Shown piece by piece: positions 7,898 through 16,360 of a stretch of 64,000 bases of DNA (the first letter of the stretch is position 1; each line of letters starts with the position of its first letter). The DNA is from Halorubrum trapanicum (GTDB lineage: Archaea > Halobacteriota > Halobacteria > Halobacteriales > Haloferacaceae). A program made the position numbers and the translations under genes. The stretch spans positions 296,782 to 360,781 of the forward strand of contig NZ_JAGGKE010000002.1 in assembly GCF_017873555.1 (NCBI RefSeq), read 5' to 3'. Under the pieces are notes generated by a model. That model saw nothing but the letters and a program-made list of their open reading frames with translations. It was not told the origin of the DNA and searched no databases.

Positions 7898-9301
7898 ATG
7901 GTCTGTCTCGTCCACTACTCCGACATCGAGAACGTCTTCGACGCCCCCGAGCGGGCGGCCCGCCTCGCCGGCCGGATCCGGGCGCTCTCGGGTCCCGACG
8001 CCGCGGTCGTCGCCACCGGCGACACGACCGCGCCGGGCGTCCTCTCGCTGGTCGCGACCGGGAGGCAGGTCCTCGACTTCTACGAGGCGACCGACACCGT
8101 CCTCGACACCTTCGGCAACCACGAGTTCGACTACGGGCCGGACGCGCTCCGCAGCCTCGTCGCCGACGCGCCCGCGACGTTCGTCTCCGCGAACGTCCGC
8201 GACGAGGACGGCGACCCGTTCGGCCGCGACGAGGGCGTCGTCCCGTGGACCACCCTAGAGGTCGACGGCGAGCGAGTCGGGGTCGTCGGCGTCACCGATC
8301 CCGCCACCGACTCGCTGAACCCGATGGCCGCCGAACTCGCCTTCGACGACCCCGTCGACGCCGCCCGAGAGGCGCTCGCGGAGATGCGCGCCGCGCACGC
8401 GGAGGAGACCGAAGACCTCGATCACGTCGTCGTCCTCTCGCACCTCGGCGCGGGCGACGACGACCTCGCGCGCGAACTCGACGTCGACGCGGTCCTCGGC
8501 GGTCACGTCCACAGCCGCCGGAACGAGGTCGTCGCGGAGACGCTGCTCGTCCGGCCCGGCGTCAACGGCGAGGCGGTGGCCGAGATCGATCTCGACGCCG
8601 AACCCCCGACCGTGACGCTCCACGAGCCGGAGGGGGCCGCCCCCGCGCCCGGGCTGGCGGACGCCCTCGCCGAGCGGATGGCCGCGGCCGACCTCGACGA
8701 GACCGTCGACGTCGTCGACGAGCCGATCGAGCGATCGGGAGACGTGGTCCACGGCGGGGAGTGTCGGGTCGGCAACTTCGTCGCGGACGCGTTCCGGTGG
8801 GTCCACGGCGCCGACGTGGGGCTGTCGAACGCCGGCGGCCTCCGGCAGGGCGACCCGTGGGCGGGCGACGTGACGAAGGCGGACCTAATCTCTCTGATCC
8901 CGTTCGAGGAGCCGGTCGCGCTCGCCTCCGTCACCGGCGCGGAACTCGGCGACGTGCTCCGGGAGATGGCCGCGCCCGACGTGGACTTCGGCGAGGACGA
9001 CTGGTGGCACGGCCACGTCTCGAACGCCCGCGTCGTCTGGGACGACGACGCCGAACTCATTCTGGAGGCGACCGTCGGCGGCGAGCCCATCGACGCCGAC
9101 GCGCGCTACACGGTCGCGGTCTCGGAGTACCTCCTCCACTCCGAACACGAGTTCCCGACCCTCGGCGAGCGTCACCGGGTCGACGAAGCGGGCATCCAGT
9201 ACGAGGTGCTGGCCGAGTACGCCCGCGAACACGGCATCGACCCCGCAATCGAGGGCCGGATCGAGATCCGGAACCGCGCCGCCGCGGCCGACGACGACTG
9301 A
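7898..9301 (+). CDS. 5'-nucleotidase / UshA-like metallophosphoesterase
   Basis: 467 residues. The N-terminal calcineurin-like domain has GDTTAP, GNHEFD and GGHVHS, which together hold most of the two-metal ligands; the first motif is LVHYSDIENVF. The C-terminal 5'-nucleotidase domain carries NAGGLRQG and the PFEEP segment. It hydrolyses nucleotide monophosphates or related phosphoesters. Unlike bacterial UshA it has no signal peptide, so it should act in the cytoplasm. The protein begins directly at the metal domain, and a TATA box is well placed. Confidence 0.9.
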   Translation: MVCLVHYSDIENVFDAPERAARLAGRIRALSGPDAAVVATGDTTAPGVLSLVATGRQVLDFYEATDTVLDTFGNHEFDYGPDALRSLVADAPATFVSANVRDEDGDPFGRDEGVVPWTTLEVDGERVGVVGVTDPATDSLNPMAAELAFDDPVDAAREALAEMRAAHAEETEDLDHVVVLSHLGAGDDDLARELDVDAVLGGHVHSRRNEVVAETLLVRPGVNGEAVAEIDLDAEPPTVTLHEPEGAAPAPGLADALAERMAAADLDETVDVVDEPIERSGDVVHGGECRVGNFVADAFRWVHGADVGLSNAGGLRQGDPWAGDVTKADLISLIPFEEPVALASVTGAELGDVLREMAAPDVDFGEDDWWHGHVSNARVVWDDDAELILEATVGGEPIDADARYTVAVSEYLLHSEHEFPTLGERHRVDEAGIQYEVLAEYAREHGIDPAIEGRIEIRNRAAAADDD

Positions 9302-9320
9302 CGCGACCGCGATGGCGACT

Positions 9321-9736
9321 TATTTATAAACTGACGCGGTGGCGCGTGCCTGCGAGCGGCCGCCGAAGGCGGTCGCGAGCCAGCACGCGCGAGGGAGTCG
9401 GTGGCCCGGAGCGAAGCGGAGGGCCACCGACGAGGCTGGGGAGGCGTGAGGTGCGGTCCCGCGAGCGACCGGAGGGAGCGAGCGGGAGCACGGAAGTCGC
9501 AGCCCGCGCAGCGAACGCAGTGAGCGAGCAGGACCGTCTTCCGGCGGTCGCTGTGCGGGGCGGGGTGGGGCGGGACTCAAAGGGGCAGTCGCGAGGACAC
9601 CGTAGGCGACGTAAGCACCGCAACGAGGGAGCGGAGCGACCGAGTGAGGAGCGCAGCGAGCGTACGGTGTCCCCGCGACTGGGGCTTTGGCGGTGTTCGC
9701 CGTCGATCCACCAGCAACTGTTTATAAATAACAGCC
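9321..9736. repeat. Structured interspersed repeat, copy 1
   Basis: Fills the 489-base gap between the convergent nucleotidase and folD genes. It is bounded by TATA-like tttataaa (9323-9330) and tttataaa (9721-9728). Hairpin P1 has outer arms GCGCGTGC (9342-9349) / GCACGCGC (9383-9390) and an inner stem closing on a gaa loop at 9365-9367. P2 is an 11-bp perfect stem, 9397-9407 with 9421-9431. Then comes a conserved core around 9433-9458 (GGGGAGGCGTGAGGTGCGGT), and P3 with 19-base arms 9586-9604 and 9663-9681 (18 of 19 paired), enclosed by CAAAG-GGG ... GGG-CTTTG. Related copies lie at 32461 and 63571. Confidence 0.85.
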
Positions 9737-9790
9737 AATGGCATATAAACGAAGACCGCCAGAACTCACGAACTCCGCAGCATCCCGGTC

Positions 9791-10684
9791 TCAGTCCAAG
9801 TTCACGTCGACGTCGCGCTGGAGACCGGCCGCCTTCACCGTGTTGTACAGGAGCATCGCGCGCGTCATCGGCCCGACGCCGCCGGGCACGGGCGTGATCG
9901 CTCCCGCCACTTCGCTCGCCGACTCGTACTCCACGTCGCCCACGAGTTCGTACCCCTTCTCGGTGTCCGCGTCGACGCGGTTGATCCCCACGTCGATCAC
10001 CGTCGCGCCCTCTTTCAACATCGAGCCGTCGACGAACTCCGGGATGCCGGCGGCCGCGACGACGATGTCCGCGCCCGCCAGCTTCCCCGCCAAGTCCTCG
10101 GTCCGGGAGTGACACACCGTCGTCGTCGCGTTCCCGACCGGACTCTTCTGGATCAGCAGGTTCGCCATCGGCTTGCCGACGATGTCGGAGCGACCGACGA
10201 CGACCGCGTCCGCGCCCTCCGTCTCCACGTCGTAGGCGTCGAGCAGCTTCTGGACGCCGTGAGGCGTACACGGCTTGAACCGGGCGTCGCCCGCGACGAG
10301 GCGGCCGACGTTCTCCGGGTGGAAGCCGTCAACGTCCTTCTCGGGGTCGATCCGCCGGAAGACGGTCCGCTTGTCGACGTGGTCCGGCAGCGGAAGCTGG
10401 ACCAGAATGCCGTGAACGTCGTCGCGGTCGTTGAGGTCGTCTATCGTCTCGTACAGCTCGGTCGCTGGCGCGTCGGGGTCGATCTCGACGTGGAAGCTCT
10501 CGATGCCGACCTCTTCGCAGTCGCGCTGTTTCATCGAGACGTACGTCTCGCTCGCGGGGTCGTCGCTCATTAGCACCGTGGCCAGCCCCGGCTCGACGCC
10601 GGCGTCGGAGAGCCGCGCCACCTCGTCGGCGACCGCGTCGCGCACGTCGGCCGCGACCGCCTCCCCGTCGATGATCTCGGTCAT
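9791..10684 (-). CDS. folD: Methylenetetrahydrofolate dehydrogenase / cyclohydrolase
   Basis: 297 residues, full length for FolD. It interconverts methylene-, methenyl- and 10-formyl-tetrahydrofolate with NADP. Visible signatures: SETYVSMKQRDCEEVGI (catalytic Lys in YVxxK), GILVQLPLPDH, DPEKDVDGFHPENVGRL, VVVGRSDIVGKPMA (dinucleotide fold) and PVPGGVGPMTRAMLL. Start ATG 10682-10684 has a TATA-like tract (cttttacct, minus strand, about 10706-10714) at the right distance. Folate metabolism also appears at 50589-52186 (FolA, ThyA). Confidence 0.95.
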   Translation of the reverse strand: MTEIIDGEAVAADVRDAVADEVARLSDAGVEPGLATVLMSDDPASETYVSMKQRDCEEVGIESFHVEIDPDAPATELYETIDDLNDRDDVHGILVQLPLPDHVDKRTVFRRIDPEKDVDGFHPENVGRLVAGDARFKPCTPHGVQKLLDAYDVETEGADAVVVGRSDIVGKPMANLLIQKSPVGNATTTVCHSRTEDLAGKLAGADIVVAAAGIPEFVDGSMLKEGATVIDVGINRVDADTEKGYELVGDVEYESASEVAGAITPVPGGVGPMTRAMLLYNTVKAAGLQRDVDVNLD

Positions 10685-10791
10685 GCGAGAACCGCGGCGG
10701 TCCCGAGGTAAAAGTGACGCGGGATCGTGGTCATCGCACGTACGATTCTTCCATTTCGATGCGAGAACGCGGATCGTTATCCCGCGAGCGG

Positions 10792-11586
10792 CTACTCCGG
10801 GAACAGCTCTTCCTCGCGCTCGACGGCGTCGATGGCGGCGACCTCCGCGTCGGTCAGTTCGAGGTCGGCCGCCGCGAGGTTCGCGCGGAGGTGCTCCTCG
10901 CTCGACGCCTTCGGGATCGCGACCACCGGCTCCTTCGCGGTCGCCCACGCGATCGCGACCGCCTCGGGCGTCGTCCCGTGCGCGTCCGCGACCTCGACGA
11001 CGGCGTCCACCTCGCGGACCCGACCGCCGGCGAGCGGCGAGTAGGCGACGACCGGATAGCCGTGTTCGCGGGCGTGATCCAGGAGGGCCGGCCGGTAGAA
11101 TAGCGGGTGGAGTTCGGTCTGGTGGGCCGCCGGGGGCCGACCGAGGACGTCGATCGCGCGGTCGAGATCCGGGATCTCGAAGTTCGAGACGCCGACGTTC
11201 CGGACCGGACCCGCGTCGACCAGCCGGTCGAGCGCGGACAGAGTCGCCTCCGGGTCGTAGTCGCCGCGCGGCCGGTGGACGTACAGGAGATCGATCGCGT
11301 CGACGCCGAGCCGGTCCGCGCTCTCGCGGGCCGCGGGCGCGACCGCGTCGGCCGCGAGGTCGTCGATCCACAGCTTGGTCGCGACCGTCACGTCGTCGCG
11401 GTCGATCCTCTCGCCCGCGACGCCGCCGTCGCCGGTCGACCGCGCGGCGAGCCCCTCGCCGACGACCGCCTCGTTGTCGTAGATCCGGGCGGTGTCGAGG
11501 TGGCGGTAGCCGACGTCGAGCGCGGTGGCGACCGCGTCGGGGTCGTCGATCTCCATCGTTCCGAGACCGACGGACGGGAGTTCCAT
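10792..11586 (-). CDS. Aldo/keto reductase
   Basis: 264 residues, a TIM-barrel NADPH-dependent reductase. The catalytic tetrad is visible: Asp and Tyr in HLDTARIYDNE, Lys in VTVATKLW, His in LYVHRPRGDY. The cofactor loop IPKASSEEHLRANL is near the C-terminus. The substrate is not predictable; the family reduces diverse aldehydes and ketones. The ATG start gives MELPSVGLGTMEI, the usual first strand, with a TATA-like tract (gcttttgtt, minus strand, near 11609-11617). Confidence 0.88.
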   Translation of the reverse strand: MELPSVGLGTMEIDDPDAVATALDVGYRHLDTARIYDNEAVVGEGLAARSTGDGGVAGERIDRDDVTVATKLWIDDLAADAVAPAARESADRLGVDAIDLLYVHRPRGDYDPEATLSALDRLVDAGPVRNVGVSNFEIPDLDRAIDVLGRPPAAHQTELHPLFYRPALLDHAREHGYPVVAYSPLAGGRVREVDAVVEVADAHGTTPEAVAIAWATAKEPVVAIPKASSEEHLRANLAAADLELTDAEVAAIDAVEREEELFPE

Positions 11587-11707
11587 GCGCCCGGGTTCGC
11601 GCCGGGGAACAAAAGCCTCCCGTCGTGGAGAGGGGATGACGTGTCCGCGCCTCGGTCTGCCGAGACTCACGGCAGCATTTACGGGAGCGGCTCTCGTACG
11701 GTCGTTC

Positions 11708-11800
11708 ATGTCCGTTGCCCCTCCCCGTCCCCGTCGGCCCGTCGTCGACCGCGCGTCCCTCTCGCCCCTCGCGTCTCCGCTCGGAGCCGACGCCGCATGA
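11708..11800 (+). CDS. Possible 30-residue leader ORF overlapping the next gene
   Basis: ATG 11708 opens a 30-residue Pro/Arg/Ala-rich frame whose TGA overlaps the ATG of the following gene (ATGA at 11797-11800). The best TATA-like tract upstream (gcatttacg, about 11671-11679) would start the transcript at about 11704, almost on this ATG and not on 11797. It may be a coupling leader or chance; there is no similarity to anything I recognise. Confidence 0.25.
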   Translation: MSVAPPRPRRPVVDRASLSPLASPLGADAA

Positions 11801-12339
11801 CCCGCACCGGGACGTGGTCGTTCGCGACGACCGCGGGACGCGTCGAGGTCGCGCCCGACGAGATACGGGTTCGGCGGCGAGTCGGTCGCACGTGCCGCGA
11901 GGTCGCTCGGAGCCTCGCGAGCGGTCGGCTCCCTTCGGTCGGACGGGATGTGGGATGGTCCGGCGTCGGCGCCGCGATCAGCGCGCTCGGGATGCTACTG
12001 GAGTGGACCGGCGAACCCGGAACCGGCGTCGGCGTCGCGGCGTTCGGTCTCGCGACGGCGTTCGCCGGGGTCGGCGTCTCGGCGCTCCAGAACGCCCGGA
12101 CCGAGATTCGCCTCCGAGACGTCCGACACGTCGCCTTCAGGAAGGGCGACGTGGTCGTCGTTCACGAGAGCGAGGACGGCGGCGCCGCCGAGACGGCGCT
12201 CAGCCCGCGGTCGCCGGCGGCCCGAAACGACGCCGCGCTCGCGTTTCGGCTCCGCGGCGTCGACCTCCGCGGCGCCGACGACGCCGAGGGAGTCTCCCGG
12301 ACCGCCGTCGACGCCCCCGCGACCGAACTCGTCACGTAA
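11797..12339 (+). CDS. Hypothetical membrane protein with two helices
   Basis: 180 residues. The N-terminal 45 residues are basic and beta-rich (TGRVEVAPDEIRVRRRVGR), followed by a hydrophobic hairpin (about residues 55-100: GVGAAISALGMLLEWTG, then GVGVAAFGLATAFAGVGVSAL) and a C-terminal cytoplasmic domain with short beta strands (IRLRDVRHVAFRKGDVVVVH). The layout resembles PH-like membrane-associated proteins, but I recognise no named family. It is convergent with the next gene. Confidence 0.6.
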   Translation: MTRTGTWSFATTAGRVEVAPDEIRVRRRVGRTCREVARSLASGRLPSVGRDVGWSGVGAAISALGMLLEWTGEPGTGVGVAAFGLATAFAGVGVSALQNARTEIRLRDVRHVAFRKGDVVVVHESEDGGAAETALSPRSPAARNDAALAFRLRGVDLRGADDAEGVSRTAVDAPATELVT

Positions 12340-12409
12340 GCCGGACCCGTCGCCTAAGGCGAGGGGATCGGCGCGGAAGTCGGTCCCGTCGCGTGAGTCG
12401 CCGCGAAGG

Positions 12410-13201
12410 TCACCGCGTCAGCGAGGTCGTCCGCTCGACGACCTCGTACCCCTGCGCCGCGAGCGCGTCGGCGTAGTACCGGTCCGCGACCCAGCCCTGC
12501 GGGATCCGACGGATGTCGAACCGCCGCGTCGGCCGCAGCTCGAGGTCGACGACGCTCCCGCCGTCGGCCGCCTCGCGGACCGTCGCCGCGTACGACCCCC
12601 ACGGGCGGCCGTCCGCCCTCCCCTCGATTTCGACCGTCGCAGCCCGCGGGCGTTCGGTCCCGCTCCCGTCCCCATCGGTCGCGTCGTCGTCAGCGAACGC
12701 GTCTCCCTCGGTCGCCTCGACGGAGAGGTCTATCTCGGCCGTCTCGAGTCCGAAGAGGTACGAGAACGCGTACGTCGCGCTCGCGTCGGACGCGCCCGCG
12801 CCGCCGTCCGCGTCGGAGTCGGTCGCGTCGCCGACCGAACCGTCGTTCCGAACCTCGTCGGCGACGGCCCACTGGAAGGCGAGGACCGGCGGCGTCGGCG
12901 ACGCGAACTCCCGGACGACGGTCTCGGGCGTCGCGTCCGTTCGGAGCCGGACCGAGCCGCACCGTCGGGAGACCGGGAGGCGGAGCGCGACGAGGAGGAC
13001 GACGCCGACCGCCACGCCGGGCCAGAACGAGAGCGCGGCGACCGCCGCGAGGAACGCGCCGGTGACGAGCAGCGCGAGGGTCCAACTGACGAGGCGCTCG
13101 GCGCGGCGGTACCGAGAGGCGACGGCGTCGAGTGCCGCCCGGTCGACGCGCCCCGAGTCGTTGAGGGCGAAGCGGTCGGGGCCGGTGGAGGGTTCGGACA
13201 C
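12410..13201 (-). CDS. Hypothetical protein with two membrane helices and a large soluble domain
   Basis: 263 residues starting at GTG 13199-13201. A hydrophobic pair occupies about residues 37-75 (LVSWTLALLVTGAFLAAVAA, then VAVGVVLLVALRLPV). The following soluble part contains an Asp/Gly/Ser-rich insertion (about 120-140) and another acidic stretch (about 165-185), then a compact C-terminus with RRIPQGWVADRYYADALAAQGYEV. Similar proteins occur in haloarchaea without known role. It is divergent from the membrane gene at 13309. Confidence 0.65.
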   Translation of the reverse strand: MSEPSTGPDRFALNDSGRVDRAALDAVASRYRRAERLVSWTLALLVTGAFLAAVAALSFWPGVAVGVVLLVALRLPVSRRCGSVRLRTDATPETVVREFASPTPPVLAFQWAVADEVRNDGSVGDATDSDADGGAGASDASATYAFSYLFGLETAEIDLSVEATEGDAFADDDATDGDGSGTERPRAATVEIEGRADGRPWGSYAATVREAADGGSVVDLELRPTRRFDIRRIPQGWVADRYYADALAAQGYEVVERTTSLTR

Positions 13202-13308
13202 GCTCCGAACTCGTCGAGACCGCCAATCAGGATTTCGGTCGCGTTCGTGGCGGAGGCGCGCTCACGTGCGGCGAAACGCCTACGGCCCGTCGGCGAGACC
13301 CGTCGCCC

Positions 13309-14109
13309 GTGTCCCGGCCCTCTACCCGGACCCTCCTCGCCGGTTTCGGCGGCGGGACGGTCCACCTCGCGGCCGTCGAACTGGCGTTCCGAGCGCTCGG
13401 TCACGCGCCGCCCGAGCGGTGGCCGCTCGCGGATCCCGGCCGCGCGATCGGTCTCTTCGCGGTCGGCTTCCTCGTCGCGATCGCAACCGCGCACACGCGG
13501 CTGTACTCGCCCGCGGTCGGTCTCCCGGTCGCGCTCGGGTGGGCGACCGTCCGCGACGCGGCGGCGCCCTCGCCAGAGTGGTCCGAGGTCGGCGGGTTCC
13601 TCGTGGTCGACCGCACCGTGTTCCTCTCGGCGTACGCCGGCGGCTGGGTCGTCGTCGCCGGACTGCTCGCCGTCGCGGCCGGCGCGGAGTTCGGGCTGCG
13701 CCACCGATACGGACTCGCCGCGGACCGGATCCGAAATCTCCCGCCGGCGCCGACCCGCCTCCGCGACGCCGCGCTCGTCGGACTCGCGGTCGGCGGGGTC
13801 TTCGGCGCGGCCGCGACGGCGCGCGTCGCCGCGTTCGGCGTCTCCCCGTCGACCGCGGTCCCGGTGATGGCCGCGACGACCACGCTCGCGGCCGCGGTGC
13901 CGGTCGCCGCGGCGACGGCCCGAGGGCTGATCGGACCGGTCGCCTGCTTCGCGCTGCTCGCCCCGTCGATCGCGTGGGGCGCGATCACCGGCGCGGAGGG
14001 CGGGCCGGTCGGCCTGCTCCTGCTGGGTCTGATCGCGGTCGCGCTCGTTCTCGTCGCACTCGCGGAAGGCGCGGTCCGGCGTCGGCTCGATCGGCTTCCC
14101 ACGGAGTGA
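13309..14109 (+). CDS. Multi-pass membrane protein, function unknown
   Basis: 266 residues starting at GTG 13309, with about seven predicted membrane helices spread over the whole length and short charged loops (for example around RHRYGLAADRIRNLPPAPTRL). The last helix runs into a basic tail RRRLDRLPTE, suggesting a cytoplasmic C-terminus. No transporter or enzyme motif is seen. It runs convergently into the HAD hydrolase gene, 27 bases apart. Confidence 0.65.
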   Translation: MSRPSTRTLLAGFGGGTVHLAAVELAFRALGHAPPERWPLADPGRAIGLFAVGFLVAIATAHTRLYSPAVGLPVALGWATVRDAAAPSPEWSEVGGFLVVDRTVFLSAYAGGWVVVAGLLAVAAGAEFGLRHRYGLAADRIRNLPPAPTRLRDAALVGLAVGGVFGAAATARVAAFGVSPSTAVPVMAATTTLAAAVPVAAATARGLIGPVACFALLAPSIAWGAITGAEGGPVGLLLLGLIAVALVLVALAEGAVRRRLDRLPTE

Positions 14110-14136
14110 GACGGTCCGAGCCGGGGGAGTACGGTC

Positions 14137-14820
14137 TCAGACCGGCTCCTCGTCGTCGGTCGAGGACCGCCCGCAGATGCTCACGAGGTCGTGGAGGTCG
14201 TCGATCTCGTAGGTCGGGTGGCAGGCGAGTTCCGTCGACCGTCGATGGGGGCGGCGGACGAACGCGGAGTCGATGCCGGCGTTGTCGGCCGCGCGGACGT
14301 CCGACTCGTTGTCGCCGACGAACAGCGCCGTCTCGGCGCCGAGGTCTTCGAGGGCGCGCTCGATGTAGTAGGGAGAGGGCTTCTTCCGCGAGAGGCTGGC
14401 CACCGAGGGCTCGCGACCGTACGCGACCTCGAAGTGGCCCGCCAGCCCGAAGTGGTCGAGGAGGGCGTCGACGGTCGCCTGCTGGTTCGAGGAGACGACG
14501 CCGAGCGAGGCGTCGAGCGCGCGGAGGGCGTCGACGTCGTCGTACGGGGTCTTCCGTCCCTTCCGGGCGGCGTCGATCTGCGCCGCGGCCGCGGTCTCGT
14601 CTCTCACCCGCCAGAACTCCGTCGGGTCCACGCCGTAGCGCTCGCAGATGTCGGTCAGCGTCGCGGGGTCGACGCCGACGGCGACGTCGTCGACGTGGGC
14701 GAGGTCCGGGTCCTCGACGCCGAGGCTCACGAACGCGTCCCAGGCGGCCTCGCGGAGCGTGTCGAACGGCGTCCGCCCGACCAACACCCCGTCGTTGTCG
14801 AGGACGACGGCGTCGTACAC
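14137..14820 (-). CDS. HAD-superfamily hydrolase (phosphatase)
   Basis: 227 residues. HAD motif I is DNDGVLV (nucleophile and acid Asp), motif II GVVSSNQQ, motif III Lys in SRKKPSP, motif IV FVGDNESDVRAA. It has an alpha-helical cap as in phosphoglycolate-phosphatase-like enzymes; the substrate is unknown. I choose GTG 14818-14820 as start because it gives MYDAVVLDNDG and has a TATA-like tract (cctttttgc, minus strand, about 14844-14852) about 27 bases upstream. A TTG nine codons earlier is less likely. Confidence 0.85.
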   Translation of the reverse strand: MYDAVVLDNDGVLVGRTPFDTLREAAWDAFVSLGVEDPDLAHVDDVAVGVDPATLTDICERYGVDPTEFWRVRDETAAAAQIDAARKGRKTPYDDVDALRALDASLGVVSSNQQATVDALLDHFGLAGHFEVAYGREPSVASLSRKKPSPYYIERALEDLGAETALFVGDNESDVRAADNAGIDSAFVRRPHRRSTELACHPTYEIDDLHDLVSICGRSSTDDEEPV

Positions 14821-14899
14821 GCCTTTCCGTGGGTGGGTAACGGGCAAAAAGGTTTCACACGTCGAGACGGCGGTGCCTCGGTGTCGTGAGACCGGAGCC

Positions 14900-15040
14900 T
14901 CACACGCCGAACAGCCGGAGGAAAAGCCCGGCGAGCAGCGCGATCGTGCCGACGATCACGCCGATGAACGGGATGGGGACCGGCAGCGGAATCACGATCA
15001 GCGCGACGCCGACGGCGATCAGCGCGGTCGAGAGTTTCAC
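14900..15040 (-). CDS. Small hydrophobic membrane protein (46 aa)
   Basis: GTG 15038-15040 opens a 46-residue frame with two hydrophobic helices separated by a Pro-rich turn (VIPLPVPIPFIG), ending LLAGLFLRLFGV. The composition is that of a genuine membrane protein, not of GC-rich shadow frames. It sits between the HAD gene and the divergent CBS gene. Similar very small two-helix proteins are frequent in haloarchaea and mostly overlooked. Confidence 0.55.
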   Translation of the reverse strand: MKLSTALIAVGVALIVIPLPVPIPFIGVIVGTIALLAGLFLRLFGV

Positions 15041-15165
15041 GTCCCGACTTCGTCGGCGACGCGGAAATACCTTCAGGCGGATTCCGTCCGTCGGACGACG
15101 AGTCCGGGCGCGCGCAAGACTCCCGCACTTTCAATACCCGGCCGGTCGAAGACTCAGATTGGACC

Positions 15166-16305
15166 ATGAACATCTCTGATATCGCAGTGTCGGAATACGT
15201 CGAGGTCGACGTCGACGAGCGACTCGCCAAGGTCCGTTCTATCTTCGAGCGAGAGAACCCGAAGGGGATCGTCGTCGTCGAAGACGGCGAGTACGCCGGC
15301 GTTGTCGGGGAGAAACAGCTCATGCGCTCGCGCATGGAAGACGACACGAAGGTGTCGGCGGTGATGAAGCCGGCGCCCTCGGTCGACCGGCACGAGGACG
15401 TCCGCGAGACCGCCCGGCTCCTCGTCGAGGGCGACGTGAAGATCGCGCCCGTCTACGAGGGCGAGAAGCTCTACGGCATCGTCACGGTCGACCAGATCCT
15501 CGAGACCGTCCTCGACAGCCTCGACGCGATCACCGTCGGCCAGATCGCCACCGAGGACGTGATCGGCATCGGCGAGACGGAGAGCGTCGGCCGCGCCATC
15601 AACCGCCTCCGCGAGAACGGCGTCTCCCGGCTCCCGGTCCTCGACGACGACGGCGACCTCGTCGGCGTCGTCACCACGAACGACATCGTGGAGTTCGTCG
15701 TCCGCGACCAGGAGCGGCAGGGCAGCGGCGACCGCGCCGGCGACATCGACCGGATGCTCGACATCCCCGTCTACGACATCATGTCCAGCCCGGTGGTCAC
15801 GGCGACGAGCGACGAGACGGCCCAGGCGGTCGTCGAGCGCATGTTCGACAACGAGGTCTCCGGGCTGGTCGTCACGCCCGAGGGCGCCGACACCATCGCC
15901 GGGATGGTGACGAAGACCGACGTGTTGCGCGCGCTCACGTTCACCGAGCAGGACTCGATGGACGTCCAGATCACCAACGTCGAGCTGCTGGACACGACCT
16001 CCCGCGAACACATCGTCAAGTCCATCGAGCAGGTCGCGGACAAGTACGCGGACATGCACGTCATCCACGCGCACGTCCGGCTTCACGCGCACAAGGAGAA
16101 GCTCCGCGGCACGCCCCTGATCCAGTGTCAGATCCGCCTCCGCACCAACGAGGGGCAGGTCGGCGGCTCCGGCGAGGGCTACGGCGCCGAACACGCGTTC
16201 CACGTCGCGCTCGACAAGCTCGAACGGAACGTGCTCGAAATCAAGGGCGTCAACGCCGACGAGGAGTACCGCGGCCAGCTCCTCCGCAAGCTCGGCGAGC
16301 TGTGA
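15166..16305 (+). CDS. Four-CBS-domain protein with a ribosome-hibernation-like C-terminal domain
   Basis: 379 residues. Four CBS motifs follow one another (about residues 1-60, 61-120, 122-185 and 200-265), the type that binds AMP/ATP-like ligands. The C-terminal part (about 270-379) resembles the S30AE/HPF fold, with HVRLHAHKEKLRG, IRLRTNEG and AFHVALDKLERNVLEIKG. Known HPF proteins inactivate ribosomes in stationary phase, so I infer a nucleotide-sensing ribosome-associated factor. It is monocistronic; the T-rich gap after it also serves the convergent radB. Confidence 0.82.
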   Translation: MNISDIAVSEYVEVDVDERLAKVRSIFERENPKGIVVVEDGEYAGVVGEKQLMRSRMEDDTKVSAVMKPAPSVDRHEDVRETARLLVEGDVKIAPVYEGEKLYGIVTVDQILETVLDSLDAITVGQIATEDVIGIGETESVGRAINRLRENGVSRLPVLDDDGDLVGVVTTNDIVEFVVRDQERQGSGDRAGDIDRMLDIPVYDIMSSPVVTATSDETAQAVVERMFDNEVSGLVVTPEGADTIAGMVTKTDVLRALTFTEQDSMDVQITNVELLDTTSREHIVKSIEQVADKYADMHVIHAHVRLHAHKEKLRGTPLIQCQIRLRTNEGQVGGSGEGYGAEHAFHVALDKLERNVLEIKGVNADEEYRGQLLRKLGEL

Positions 16306-16360
16306 GCCGATAGGCGCTCGCCCGCCGACCTCGACCGATTCCGACGCGTATTTTCGTCGC

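Noticed and set aside
9324..9580. Short protein genes inside repeat copy 1 (either strand)
   Set aside because: Translations are Arg/Ser/Pro-rich and follow hairpin arms; the sequence constraint is on pairing, not on codons. Equivalent frames in copies 2 and 3 are not conserved as proteins.
6841..9897. Very long open frame on the plus strand (1018 codons)
   Set aside because: It runs antisense to L24e, S28e and L7Ae and then out of frame through the phosphoesterase and repeat copy 1; composition is Arg-rich as in GC-rich shadow frames.
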